In this document: positions 1-12,130 of the stretch, piece by piece
Numbering within the stretch: position 1 is the first letter of the stretch
Layout of the letters: the number at the start of each line of letters is the position of its first letter
From: Tipula vernalis
Taxonomy: Eukaryota; Arthropoda; Insecta; Diptera; Tipulidae
NCBI GenBank assembly: GCA_958295665.1
Contig: OY282558.1
Span: forward strand, 50,909,389 to 50,973,388
Direction of reading: 5' to 3'
Length of the DNA: 64,000 bases
Translations under genes and position numbers: made by a program
Notes under the pieces: model-generated
The model's database searches: none
What the model saw: the letters and a program-made list of their open reading frames with translations, nothing else
Told to the model about the DNA's origin: nothing

Positions 1-555
1 TGACAATTTCTAAATATATCGTTAATCCATCACAAAATTCGATATCAAGAATTTCAAAATAATCTCAAAAATGATGAATTTTCAAAGTATCTTGAATATT
101 CTAGAAATTTCTCAAATATCGAAAGGAAAACGAAACGAATCGAAAAATAAATGAAAGGATGTCTTATACGCTCTATCAATAACCTCGAAAAATTTACTAA
201 ATATCACGATTCAGATTTACATGTGAAACTCTGCTCGATTGATCTCGAACGATTTCAATAATACCGAAAATTTCGAAAATTCATGTAAATAACGAACTAT
301 TTACCAAGTAAGTTAATGTTACTAATAATTACCAATAAAACGATATGCAATAAGAGTGAAACCTTCAAATAGTAACGGATAATTTCGTAAATATCTTCGA
401 ATAGACTCTAAGATTCTTGAGTAACATCGAATTATCAAATACACTCGGCAATCTCTAATATACTAAAATAATTTCGAAAATCTCGAATAGCGCTGACTGT
501 TTCGAAACACCGAATTACCAATTAATTGTCGAATATCACGCATCCCATTTCCATA
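1..555. other. AT-rich DNA, no gene seen
   Basis: No coding signal on either strand. The stretch is full of short variants of TCGAAAAT and AATATC, which gives it a degenerate, repeat-like look. I cannot define a clean unit or period. It could be a decayed satellite edge or part of the mobile element that follows. Confidence 0.4.
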
Positions 556-559
556 GTAG

Positions 560-756
560 GCTCTAATAATATAATTTAATTTCGTTCGCCTTTTTATATA
601 CACAAACCAAAGTTCTAGAAAGCTCATGACTTTCCCAGTACTAATAGTGTAGAAACATTTAGAACAATTTTATCATGGAAAATTCCATTTTAGTACAGTA
701 AAACATTGAGCTATTAATTTAACTTGTTCTATTACAATCTAGATGTCACCGTCACA
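560..756 (-). repeat. LTR fragment (gypsy, U3 part)
   Basis: Read on the minus strand from 756 downward, this starts TGTGACGGTGACA and then follows the start of the LTR at 41468: GGAATTTTCCATGATAAAA, then TTCTAAATGTTTCTA, a GTCATGA block and TTTGGTTTGTGTATATAAAA. Similarity is clear but diverged, with about 20 extra bases near 690-720. It fades past about 560, so only the 5' half of the LTR is recognisable. No coding region of this family lies directly beside it. It may be a truncated solo LTR or a relic of another copy of the 39-42 kb element. Confidence 0.75.
594..600 (-). promoter_or_regulatory. TATA box of the LTR fragment
   Basis: TATATAAAAAGGCGAAC on the minus strand is conserved base for base with the TATA region of the LTR at 41468. 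Conservation between two otherwise diverged LTRs supports a core promoter role. Confidence 0.55.
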
Positions 757-1180
757 ATATTTTTCGATTTTCTTAACATCTCAAATATAGACGCACATAA
801 AAAAAATCAAAAATACATTCTTGTTCACTCTTGTATCTCGCACGAAACACATCGTTCACTATACAAACGAAAACTATATTTTAAAAGTGATAACTAAAAG
901 CTGATTCTATAACAAAATCTGGTGGTGAATAATTTTCTCGTGATTAATAATAAAATACTTAATTATTTTTACAAATTAATTAATCGACTTAATTATATTA
1001 TTGGGTGATGGTGATTTTTAGTGTACCCCAAAATTTGTAAATCTATTTCTTGTGTGAACTAAATAAATATTGGCAGCATAAAGTGAATTGCGCGGCCGCC
1101 TTATAAATATAAAGGTAAGGTGTTATTGATTTTATTGTGGTTGTGTTAATAATAATTGATAAATTAAGAATATATTTATA
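757..1180. other. Non-coding, possible LTR or leader of a second gypsy element
   Basis: No reading frame. On the plus strand, near 1050, there is GTGTGAACTAAATAAATA, which resembles the R/U5 part of the LTR at 41468 (GTGTGAAATAAATAAATTC). This may be the decayed end of an LTR or unrelated AT-rich DNA. The pol fragment that follows starts abruptly at about 1181. Confidence 0.25.
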
Positions 1181-2165
1181 GCGGATGCTCTATCGAGAGC
1201 ACCGTTAGTAAGTGCAGCATTAACTGAATTTGATAATTTAAAATTCCTTGCAATATGCTTATTTCAAATATGTCTGCATCAAAATCAAAATTAGAAAAAA
1301 ATCGTCAGGCTGCTAATACAAATAATGTCTTATTAAAAATTGAAGAAATATGTTATAATGTTTGGCCAAATGATAGTAAAGCTGTTTCTGACTTGGTTCA
1401 GGCGTATTTCAGTTTTAAAGAAGAACTGCATGTCATTAATGATTTCATATTCAAAAATAATCGCATAGTTATTCCCAGTATGGGAATACATCGTTGTCAA
1501 AGTTTCGCTAAAACTCTAGTCTTTTGGCCTAATACTAATAAGGACATTAAAAATGCCATGATCAATTGTGAAACATGTATCAGTAATAGGTCGTTAAATC
1601 GAAAAGAGCATTGTTGTCACGTGGTTTAAGGTTCGTATAGATTTTTTGAATTTGATAAGTTATTTAATAGTTATAGATTATCATTCCAAATATATTGAAA
1701 TTGCTAAGTTAAACAAAAGATATTCAGCTTTTGCACGTCATGGAATTCCACAGGTTGTAATTAGCGACAGTGGCCTAACTTTTAATTCGAGAGAATTCAA
1801 ACAATTTTCAGAAAATTGAAACTTCGATCACATCACATCTAGTCTAAATTTTCCCCGTTCGAAGGGTATGATAGGACAAGCCATCAACTTCTGATCTTCT
1901 TAATGAAGCTCTGAAGGAGCAACAAAATAAAATGAAACAATATTATGACCGAGGTAAAAGATCACTAACGGAAATGAATGAAGGACAACATATTTTTTAC
2001 AGGAAGACGTCTGCTCCTGCCGTGATAGTTAATCGATGCAGGGAACCACGGTCATATATGGTCAGTGATAATATCAATGGTAGTCTGTACAGAAGGAACT
2101 GAGAACATATAATGGAAACATCGAAAAATATCGGTGATGATTTTAATAAACATGAAACGTAATTC
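1181..2165 (+). pseudogene. Ty3/gypsy pol fragment: RNase H end plus integrase, broken
   Basis: Ty3/gypsy pol makes reverse transcriptase, RNase H and integrase; here only the 3' part is left. The fragment opens at 1181 with the typical RNase H end ADALSRAP. A frameshift follows, then an open stretch (1255-1629) with the pre-integrase module (IVIPSMGIHRCQ, VFWPNTNKDIKNA, CETC). After a stop come integrase core pieces: VIDYHSKYIEIAKL near 1670, HGIPQVVISDSG near 1740, and FKQFSENNF with a stop inside. The C-terminal end (QYYDRGKRSL, PRSYMV, YRRN) runs to about 2100. The style matches the K02A2.6-like gypsy pol found across animals. Several frameshifts and stops make it non-functional. It ends where the minus-strand BEL LTR begins. 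Confidence 0.85.
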
Positions 2166-2405
2166 AAAAAACGGACAAGACGAATTATTGACCTAACAAA
2201 CTTTTGCTGGTTTGCGTGACTCTGGTGTGTTTCTGAACTATTTGCGTCAATCTGTAATCCTTAATTAGCTGAAACGGATGTATGCATACTTCCGTTATTA
2301 ATTTTTCGCTTTATGCAACCTATGCGATTTTTCTGGAAACAATTTATATGTTTATTACTTAAAATTAAATTAAATTGTACTCATGTTCAGTCACAAGATT
2401 GAACA
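2165..2405 (-). repeat. Candidate 3' LTR of the BEL/Pao element
   Basis: On the minus strand, about 110 bp after the last env-like codons, the sequence TGTTCAATCTTGTGACTGA starts at 2405. TGTTCA and the GAACA-rich start recall the LTR start of the roo family. It ends somewhere near 2165, where the gypsy pol fragment begins. No second LTR of this element is seen on the far side, so the call rests on position and the start motif only. Confidence 0.5.
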
Positions 2406-2479
2406 TACTGCGGGGCCAACAAATTTAGGGAACTTGGCCGTGGCATCGGTCGTTGTGGTGGAGTGATGTCTCTAGTTGC

Positions 2480-3960
2480 ATGTTGTCGTTTTTTCCTGCG
2501 TTGAAAAATATATACCAGAGTTATGATTATGCCGGCAGCCATTAATGTATTTGTTAGCACGTATAATGATGAATATGATGTCCGAACTGTGGTATATCGA
2601 TGACCTCCGGTAGTTTCGCTTCGTTGATTTCTTGTAGAATGATAGATTTTTCTAGTTCTGCAATCTCGTTTGTAATGTTGTCGCCCTTTTCAATTGATAG
2701 AGATTTTGCTGGGGTATCCAATGGTTGGGATGTTGGTTTTTCAGTGCCATAGTAAAGTTCGATTGACGCGAGTTCCGAAGAGTTGATTCGATGTGATTTT
2801 TGTTCAATGGCAATCAATTTTAAAATACATTTCGGGTCTAATGTTAGAATTCCTGATTTATTGGATGGTTTGGAGTATGCTCATTGCAAAAGTCCACTGA
2901 TTGGTACCTATCTGAGTCCAGTAGGTTTGTTGGTTTACCGTTCTTGTTATACAGTTTGCGAGATTTTGGCTTACGTGCTTCAGCAGATTAACTTCACATT
3001 GTGTCTGCTTCGATTGTGTGTTATAAATTGGTGAAATATCGCACAAATACTCATTCAGTTTTAGTTTAATGCATCGTTGTAGATCACGATTATATAAATT
3101 AGCAAACTGTTCGTATGGTAAATCGATTATCAGCAGTTCAGTTGTAGGTAGAAAGATGTGCATTTGCCCATTCTCGTATAGCGGTATGGGAATTATGTTG
3201 AATAATTCGTATACATGTGAGTATACCAACGGCATCTGTACAAGGAATATAATGTTGTTTGCTGTCACTCTTGTGTGGACCGTCAAAACCTTGTAAATGA
3301 GTCCAAGATCGTTTTTATTCTCCCCCTTAGGAATTTGCATCGTTGCTGGAACGTGCTCGTGAATTCGTACACGTCGTTCGTAGACGTCGATAAAGATTCT
3401 CTGCTTCTCTGCTATTCGCCTCATGGCCAACATTATTTGAATCGTGAAGATTGTGATGGTCTGCACTCTGTTGTAATGATCACTGTCTGCGGATACCTTG
3501 TCAATTTTTTTGTCTAGATACGCGAACTGTTTGGCAATAGCACGAAAATTCTTGTCGGTTAATTCCTTCTCATGTTTGTGGTTGCATCTATGATCGATGT
3601 TTGGTTCTTGATGAGTTCTAATAAATATTTTTCGTTGGTTTCTGCCTTTTCAAGCTGCAGTTCTATGTGGGAGGCACCTCTTTGATTCATGATGCCAAAA
3701 GCGTCACCAAGTATGTATCCAATTCGATTCCAATCTTTGTTAGTTGAGGTAAGTAGATTATTTAGTGAGGTAATCTCTTGCACTTGTTCATTCAGTTGTT
3801 GTACTATTACATCACACATTTTCAACCGGTTATCTGATTGCCATCCCTTTTGGCAGCCCTCATCCAAATATTTGACATAGTGTTCTAACGATCTGATATC
3901 TTCCCAATATCCGGTTAAATTATAATTTATGATGATTTCCACTGTAACGCCATTAAGTTT
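2480..3960 (-). pseudogene. Env-like third gene of a roo-type BEL element, broken
   Basis: Three open pieces on the minus strand (3942-3559, 3466-2858, 2817-2554), in shifting frames, lie just after the integrase, where roo-like BEL elements carry an env-like gene. The first piece is helical and rich in Leu, Asn and Gln (LNEQVQEITSLNNLL, then a Glu/Lys-rich helix). The second holds IIFLVQMPLVYSHVYELFNI, a short cysteine set and an extended beta-like pattern, resembling the ectodomain of insect retroelement Env / baculovirus F-like proteins (family knowledge). A short hydrophobic segment (MAAGIITLVYIF) near 2515-2550 would be the membrane anchor. Frameshifts between the pieces make it non-functional. 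The env assignment is an inference from position plus weak pattern; the coding trace itself is clear. Confidence 0.6.
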
Positions 3961-5635
3961 ACAGTTCCGGAGTTGTGAAAATAAATTCCTGCATTATATG
4001 GCAATGGTTCTATTGTGGTTGACGATGTGACAGGAGCAAAAAGCACTTATACCTTTCCGAGTATCAATAATATCAGATGTAAAGTTGTTTCTTTCTTGAA
4101 TACTGTTTTGATGTGGTGTACTCTTTGTTGTTTGACTTCTCGATGAGATTGAACACGTAACGGAGTTGTTGGTTGACTGATGCTTGCGTCTTTGTGAGGA
4201 CAATCTCGTTGTCAGATTCTACGGGTAGTGGTGATAATTTGTGAATTGGCCTTTTTACGAGGATCCCTTCCGAGCCTCGAAGTGAAGCTACTCGAATTTT
4301 TTGGTCTATGCCTTGATGTACTTCCACCACTCGCCCATTCAGCCATTTTAATGGGGGAACATTTTTATCCTTGGGAGCACTAGGTCACCTACTTTCAGGT
4401 TTGGTTATTCAAATGACCATTTTCTTCTATGTTGAAGTTGATTTAAGTATTCGGAGTGCCATCTTGTCCAGAAATCTTGTTTTATTTTTTCTACCAGTCT
4501 CCATCGTGATATGCCGTAAATGGTTGGTTCTGCTATAACATCTTGGGTAATTGCTCGTAATGGTGCACCGATTAAGAAGGGCCCAGGAGGTCTTGAGTTT
4601 AAGCAAGCTTCTACTTGTGAGGTGACCGTTGAAATTTCTTCGAAAGTCAAGGTTGCTACTCCAATAACCTTTACTAAATGTTTTTTTACTGCCTTTACTG
4701 CCGCTTCCCAATGTCCTCCAAAATGGGGTGAGGCTGGAGGTATGAAATGCCATGTTGTTCCATCGTTTGCCAATAGTTGGGAAATTTCTTTAGAGGATTT
4801 ACGAAATAGTGCAGCTAATTCTCGATCAAGTTGGTTTTTTGCGCCCACGAAATTAGATCCGTTGTCGCTATACAGCTCACTGCACAATCCTCTACGTGCA
4901 GTGAATCTTTTATAAGCTGCGATGAATGCTTCGGTGGTTAGATCACTAGCTGGTTCGATGTGTATGGCTTTAGTTGTCATGCAAACAAAGATTGCTAAAT
5001 ATCCCTTATGTGCTTTGTGCCCTCTTCCCCTTGTTGTACGAATCAGAAGTGGTCCCGCATAATCGAATCCGGTTCTCAAAAATAGTCTTCCGGGCGTGAT
5101 GCGTACTGCTGGTAAATTTCCCATGAGCTGCGTTCTTGATTTAGAATTGAACCGATGGCACCTTATACACTTTGATATAAAATGTCTTGTTACATTTCGA
5201 CCATGTATGATCCAGTATCTGGTGCGGAGATGTGCCAAAGTTAATTGTGTTCCTCCATGCATCGTTTGTTCATGTGCACTTGAATCAGCAGCTTGGCGAT
5301 TAGATGGCCTTTTGGGATAATAACTGGATGTTTCTCATCGTAGGTCCATGTTGTTGTATTTTGAACTCGACCACCTACTCGTAAAACATCGTCATGTAGG
5401 AATGGAGATAAAGATTTTGCTTCAAAGCTCTAGGATTTTCAGACTGGTAAATAAGGAATGGTTTAAACTTAAAATCTCCATCGGCATTACCCCCCAGAAG
5501 CAGAGTCAATCTATCTTTGCTGTTTTGGATATGAAAGTTCGTTTAGGGAGCCTTCTACTTTGGATACAAATTTGCTTACTTTTACATGATGGGTGATTGT
5601 TTTGCGAAATGTCAATTTGGCTATAAACGAAGTTC
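3961..5635 (-). pseudogene. BEL/Pao pol: integrase, truncated upstream
   Basis: An open stretch of 285 codons (5262-4405) carries a BEL/Pao integrase. It has an HHCC-like module (H2, H11, C32, C35; KCIRC), then the catalytic triad D67 (FDYAGP), D133 (YSDNGSNFVGA) and E186 (FGGHWEAAVKAVK). The BEL-specific tail is EKIKQDFWTRWHSEYLNQLQ. After a frame change, 4330-4073 holds the end of the protein (NGRVVEVHQG-like, then KRPIHKLSPLP), the usual C-terminus of Pao integrases. Upstream (5262-5635) the linker before the integrase is readable in pieces (LRVGGRVQNTT). At about 5636 pol is cut off by the satellite, so reverse transcriptase, protease and gag are missing. All three catalytic residues remain, but the gene is dead through truncation and frame breaks. 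Confidence 0.92.
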
Positions 5636-8600
5636 GCCGCAATTTGTGGGGATGCAACACGTCTGTCCTATGTCACTTATCTTCTAGATTTTTGAAAATT
5701 GTAATATTTTATAGGCAGAGAAGGCCACCCTTCAAGAAATATGTTTACTTGGGTACGACCTTTGGACCAGATTGAGAATTTTTTAAATACCACGCTTTAT
5801 ACGATCTTACATATAGGGAGGCAACATGTCTGTCCTAAGTCACTTATTTTCTAGATTTTTGAAAATTGTAATATTTTATAGATAGAGTATTCCACTCGCT
5901 ACGCTTGAAAATATATGTCCACTTGGGTACGATATTTGGGCCAGATTGAGAATTTTTTTAATACCAGCCTTTATACGATCTTATATATAGCAGCACAACA
6001 CGTCTGGCGTAAGACACTTATCTGCTAGATTTTTGAAAATTGTAATATTTTATAGATATAGAAGGCCACTCACTACCCTTCAAAATATATGTTCACCTGA
6101 GGACGAACTTGGGCCAAATCGAGAATTTTTTTAATACAAGCCTTTATACGATCTTACATATAGGGAGGCAACACGTCTGTCCTAAATCAATTATCTTCTA
6201 GATTTTTGAAAATTGTAATATCTTATAGACAGAATAGGTCACACGCTATCCTTCAAGAATTATGTTCACTTGGGTACGATTTTGGGGCCAGATTTAGATT
6301 TTTTTTAATACAAGCCTTTATACGATCTTACATATAGGGCGCAACACGTCTGTCCTAAATCACTTATCTTTTAGATTTTTGAATATTGTAATAATCTATA
6401 GATATAGAAGGCCACTCACTACCCTTCAAAATATATGTCCACTTGGGTACGATATTGGGGCCATATTGAGAATTTTTTTAATACCATACTTTATATGAAG
6501 TTACATATAGGGAGGCAACACTTCTGTCCTATGTCACTTATCTTCTAGATTTTTGAAAATTGTAATATTTTATAGATAAAGAAGGCCACTCGCTACCCTT
6601 AAAGAAATATGTCCACTTGGGTACGATTTTGGGGCCAGATTGAAAATTTGTTAATTCCAGCCTTTATACGATCTTATACAACAGGACGCAACACGTCTGT
6701 TCTAAGTCACTTATTTTATAGATTTTTGGAAGTTGTAATATTTCTGAGATAAAGAGGATCACCCAATACCCTTATTAATTTATGTCCACTTCGATACGAC
6801 CTTTGGGCCGGATTGAGAATTTTTTTAATACCACCATTTATAAGATATTACATATAGGGACACAACACGTCTGTCCTAAGTCACTTATCTTCTAGATTTT
6901 TGAAAATTGTAATATTTTATAGACAGCGAAGGTCACACGCTACCCTTCAAGAAATATGTTCACTTGGGTACGATCTTGGGGCCAGATTGAGAATTTGTTA
7001 ATATAAGCCTTTATACGATCTTACATATAAGGACGAAACACGTCTGTTCTAAATCACTTGTTTTCTAGATTTTTGGAAGTTGTAATATTTTTGAGATAGA
7101 GCGGAACGCTCTCTACCCTTATTAGTTTATGTCCACTTGGGTACGACCTTTGGGCCAGATTGAGAATTTTTTTAATACAAGCCTTTATACGATCTTAAAT
7201 ATAGGGAGGCAACACGTCTGTCCTAAGTCACTTATCTTCTAGATTTTTGAAAATTGTAATATTTTTTAGATAGAGAAGGCCACTCACTACCCTTATTAAT
7301 TTATGTCCACTTGGCTACGATATTGGGGCCATATTGAGAATTTTTTTAATACCGGACTTTATACGATCTTACATATAGGGGCGCAACACGTCTGTCCTAA
7401 GTCACTTATCTTCTAGATTTTTGAAAATTGTAATATCTTATAGACAGAATAGGTCACACGCTATCCTTCAAGAATTATGTTCACTTGGGTACGATTTTGG
7501 GGCCAGATTGAGATTTTTTTTAATACAAGCCTTTATACGATCTTACATATAGGGCGCAACACATCTGTCCTAAATCACTTATCTTTTAGATTTTTGAATA
7601 TTGTAATAATCTATAGATATAGAAGGCCACTCACTACCCTTCAAAATATATGTCCACTTGGGTACGATATTGGGGCCATATTGAGAATTTTTTTAATACC
7701 ATACTTTATATGAAGTTACATATAGGGAGGCAACACTTCTGTCCTAAATCACTTATCTTCTAGATTTTTGAAAATTGTAATATTTTATAGATAGAGAAGG
7801 CCACTCGCTACCCTTAAAGAAATATGTCCACTTGGGTACGATTTTGGGGCCAGATTGAAAATTTGTTAATTCCAGCCTTTATACGATCTTATACATCAGG
7901 ACGCAACACGTCTGTTCTAAGTCACTTATTTTATAGATTTTTGGAAGTTGTAATATTTCTGAGATAAAGAGGATCACCCTCTACCCTTATTAATTTATGT
8001 CCACTTCGATACGACCATTGGGCCGGATTGAGAATTTTTTTAATACCACCCTTTATAAGATATTACATATAGGGACACAACACGTCTGTCCTAAGTCACT
8101 TATCTTCTAGATTTTTGAAAATTGTAATATTTTATAGACAGCGAAGGTCACACGCTACCCTTCAAGAAATATGTTCACTTGGGTACGATCTTGGGGCCAG
8201 ATTGAGAATTTGTTAATATAAGCCTTTATACGATCTTACATATAAGGACGAAACACGTCTGTTCTAAATCACTTGTTTTCTAGATTTTTGGAAGTTGTAA
8301 TATTTTTGAGATTGAGCGGAACGCCCTCTACCCTTATTAGTTTAAGTCCACTAGGGTACGACCTTTGGGCCAGATTGAGAATTTTTTTAATACAAGCCTT
8401 TATCCGATCTTAAATATAGGGAGGCAACATGTCTGTCCTAAGTCACTTATCTTCTAGATTTTTGAATATTGTAATATTTTATAGATGGAGTATTCCACTC
8501 GCTACGCTTGAAAATATATGTCCACTTGGGTACGATATTTGGGCCAGATTGAGAATTTTTTTAATACCAGCCTTTATACGATCTTATATATAGCGACACA

Positions 8601-8960
8601 ACACGTCTGTCCTAAATCACTTATCTGCTAGATTTTTGAAAATTGTAATACTTTATAGATATAGAAGGCCACTCACTACCCTTCAAAGTATATGTCCACC
8701 TGAAAACGATCTTTGTGCCAAATCGAGAATTTTTTTAATACCAGACTTTATACGATCTTACATAGGGGCTATAGATTTTTGAATATTGTAATATTTTATA
8801 AATAGAGAAGGCTACTCACTACCGTTGAAAATATATGTCCACTTGGGTACGATCTTTGGGCCAGATTGGGAATTTTTTAATACAAGCCTTTGTACGATCT
8901 TACAAATAGGGGCGCAACACGTCTGTTGTAAGGCACTTATCTTCTAGATTTTTTAGGTAG
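5636..8960. repeat. Tandem satellite, about 173-bp monomer, seven-monomer higher-order repeat
   Basis: About 18-19 head-to-tail monomers share landmarks: CAACACGTCTGTCCTAA, CTAGATTTTTGAAAATTG, GTCCACTTGGGTACGA, GGGCCAGATTGAGAATTT and CCTTTATACGATCTTACATA. They recur every 172-175 bp (e.g. near 5651, 5822, 6168, 6860, 7211, 7384, 8083, 8428). Monomers differ, and the differences recur in order. The TCTTATAGACAGAATAGG variant is at 6221 and 7436, and the TTATATGAAGTTACATA variant at 6491 and 7706, both exactly 1215 bp apart (seven monomers). The monomers at about 8420 and 8597 instead match those at about 5820 and 5994. After 8765 the monomers decay: one is shortened, and a degenerate one runs to about 9080. 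Open frames inside are by-products of the repeat. Confidence 0.95.
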
Positions 8961-11900
8961 GGAGATCGCCCCGTTTCCTTAATGACGTCTTTATCATTGT
9001 TTTAAGAAAGAGCGGTTCTATGACTGTTTGTAAAACTTGTCTCCCCTTGGCTACGATCTTTTGGGCCAGATTGAGTAATTTTTATAATTAACATTTCTCT
9101 GGACTTTCTCTTTATTTAAAATAGGATTTCATAATAACGAGAGATTTAAAATTCTTACTAATACATTCACAGGAAAATCAATTTCCAGGACAAATGTTTA
9201 ATTTTAGGACAAACTTCATAAGTTTGTCCTAAAATTTATTTTTGTAATTTTAGGACAAAGTTAGGACAAACTTCATGCAAATAAACAGCCCCCTGATTAT
9301 CTTTAGCCCTTTCGAATTAACCCCTTAATATTCTGAAATATAAAGTTTCCAATGTCCAATTGTCAGCACTCTATTACTAATAAGAAAAATGAAACATAGC
9401 GAAAGCCTTTTGAAAATGTCAATTGAGTTAAAATATCATCTCTACCATTTAAAACAGCAAGCATTTTAATAGAAATGCGCAGGAGTGACAATAAACACCC
9501 ACATATCAAAGCCACGCTAATATATTGTACTACAAAAATCAAACAATCTATGTCTACATCAGTAATTTACCTTCCTGCTTAATGTACATTTACATAAACC
9601 AAATATAATAACGTGATTACGATATTTACTTAAAGATAACACATTTAATACTCTTATACCTCTAAACACAAATTAAATTGATATGACTTTTATTAACATT
9701 TTTTTGTTCAAAGCATTTTCCCCTTTAATATTAGTAATAAAAAATAAAATAATTAAAAATTCTAGTCTCACTAAACTAAATAATATAATAGATATTTAAA
9801 TATTTTACATATAATTAACATAATTAAAAACTTTTATCAAAAAGCATTTCCATGCGATCACATTTGAAATATTGGTATGAACCAACCCACCGCACTCCCC
9901 TATACACACACAATTAATTATCATATTTATCCATAATTTTTTATATTTTATTTAACCCTCATTACAATCTAATTTTTGTAGATAATCAAAGTAATTAAAA
10001 AGCTTAAAATAGAAAAGTTTGCATTTTTTCAACGGAAAAAATATGAAAACTTTTTGTACCAATTTCAAATTAATTTTGTTTTTCAATTAAGATAATCGAA
10101 TTTTATTTTTCAATTAAACTCGATAGAGAAAACTAATACTAGTTGTAAAGAACAGGATTGCAATAACAAAAAAAAAGCTTTGTAAATACGTAATAATTTC
10201 ATTTTCCATTTCCCAATGTTTGTATAGAACGTAAAAGTTTAATTGGTTTAATTGGTGTTTGTGTTGTGTTCTATATAATGTTGGCTTTTATTGTTTGCCT
10301 TTATATAGAGACAATTCCTAAATAGTTTTTATCAATTTTATCAAATCCATAAAATTTAAACAAAATTTTTTTTTTTTGTATACATCACCAGTAAATTCCC
10401 CGAGTATATGTAACTACATGTGTATATTACAAAAATACCTGTGCACAGGAAAATATTTCATTTATGTTTTGAATAATTTTCTTCGGTTGTGCGAATTAAA
10501 ATAATTTTAATTTTTTCCGTGTATGTTATGTATGTATGTTATATGTTTAGATAATATTACGTTATTATTAGTATAACATGTTCAAATAATCTTACATAAC
10601 GTTTCGTTGTTGAGAGATATGAGAAAAAGTGAATATGACAGGTGAACACTGAACAGTAAACTGTAAAGTTTTTCTTTACACAAAGCGCAAAGAAAATTAA
10701 GGAAACATTTTTTATATTTCCATTTCACTAAACCAAACAGAAATATGTGCTTACATGTACTCGTGTATGTAAATACATATATAGATAGAGATATGCTGAA
10801 ACAGTTACTTATGTTACGTTTTCCTTTTTTTTTTTTTAATTTTATTTTGAGAGATGAAAATTTTTAGAGCAAACGAACACAAAAACTTATTTAATTAAAT
10901 TTTCCAATTTCGCTCGTCTTCTTAAAATCTAGTACTACATACATAAGTACTTTACATACAAACAAAAACCTCAATGGAATCTCATTATTAATTTAACGAA
11001 TGGAATTATTTAGTATTTGTTTGATTCTGTGATGATGGGAATGTCTCGCACGAAATCTTTATTACAGAAATATTAAGATTGACAGTGCTGATTCCTAAAG
11101 TACTTGTTTGTTGTTATTTATATATCTAACCCACCCAAAACCAGTATGATTTCTAAAGGACCCTAAATAATCTGTTCAAAGTCAGTGAATACTGAATTGA
11201 TGTACTAACAAAATAGGGCAAATATAAATAGTTACATTGACTGAATTCGCCTGAATTTATTTAACAGCTACCAATACACTGTATTATATTTTTACAACCT
11301 ACTTCGAAATTCTTTTTGTCTGACTCGACAGATCATCTTCAGACGACTGAAATTGTGTCACCATCCATAAAGCAAATTAAAAGGTTAATATTACATTTTG
11401 ATGTCAATTCCGGTATAATCCTGATTTTATAGCAGATCACGATTCTTGATCTGCTTCACCTGAGTGTGATTACTTGCAACGAGTGAGCTTAGACTCATTC
11501 GAATTAACATTCATCGGGACATGAATCTGCCTTGAAGACAGCAACACAAACACCAACAAAATATTTTTCTCTGGCATTTGGACAACCAAAATGTTGGTGA
11601 ACAAATCGATGCTTACATAAACTCTTAAGTTGTTCCAGTGACACTTTTCCTAATTGGTAACTTACTCGATACTATGTATATTGAGGCTCGGCCTATTAGT
11701 AGATGAAACATGGAGCGGAATATTTGTTCCATTAGTCAGCATTTCAGTACGACAGTAGGGATGCAATACTGCTTGATACATACAAGCTGTTGTGTTTGCT
11801 ATAATTTACCTCGTTATTGCTGTAACTTTCCTGATTCAAGTCTCTCCTTTATTTTTGGTATTTTCAAGGTTAGATAAAGAGTTAACGGGATATAATAACT

Positions 11901-12130
11901 AACATTAAGAGGCAAAGTGTTTTAAAAGGTTAAGTCCAGAGAAATACGGAGTTTAAAAGCTTAAGTTATCGGATTCCAGTTTAAAAGCTTGCTTTAGGGG
12001 TGGCTTAGTTTTTTTCGAGGTAACGTCAAGCGGCTAAGTGATTTTAAAATATATGTTAAAGTACTATGAGTTATAGAAGCATATATAACTTTGAATTTCC
12101 AATCGACCATGAGAACGTTCATAATGAGGA
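8961..12130. other. Satellite edge then AT-rich non-coding DNA
   Basis: The first 120 bases hold a last degenerate satellite monomer (CCCCTTGGCTACGATC, GGGCCAGATTGAG). From about 9090 I see no coding frame, RNA gene or recognisable element. There are homopolymer runs, a perfect inverted repeat at 9200-9236 and a small hairpin at 11431-11455 (AGCAGATCA / TGATCTGCT). The 11.1-11.9 kb part is less AT-rich and could be an unrecognised repeat. Confidence 0.5.
9200..9236. repeat. Perfect 17-bp inverted repeat around GACAAACTT
   Basis: Arms 9200-9216 and 9220-9236 are perfect reverse complements with a 3-base loop (CAT). The arm core TTTTAGGACAAA recurs as direct copies at about 9250-9282. It may be the tip of a small foldback element or a slippage product. 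No function can be read. Confidence 0.7.

Noticed and set aside
1020..1140. Possible LTR end in front of the gypsy pol fragment
   Set aside because: Only about 18 bases resemble the R/U5 part of the LTR at 41468, in AT-rich sequence; not enough to call an LTR.
4520..4915. 131-codon open frame on the plus strand
   Set aside because: Antisense shadow of the BEL integrase, which shows family motifs on the minus strand.
7477..7713. 78-codon open frame in the 173-bp satellite
   Set aside because: It spans monomer boundaries and repeats the monomer text; no support as a gene.
5636..8960. Regular repeats considered as a CRISPR array
   Set aside because: Head-to-tail monomers of 173 bp with no unique spacers, in a eukaryotic context.
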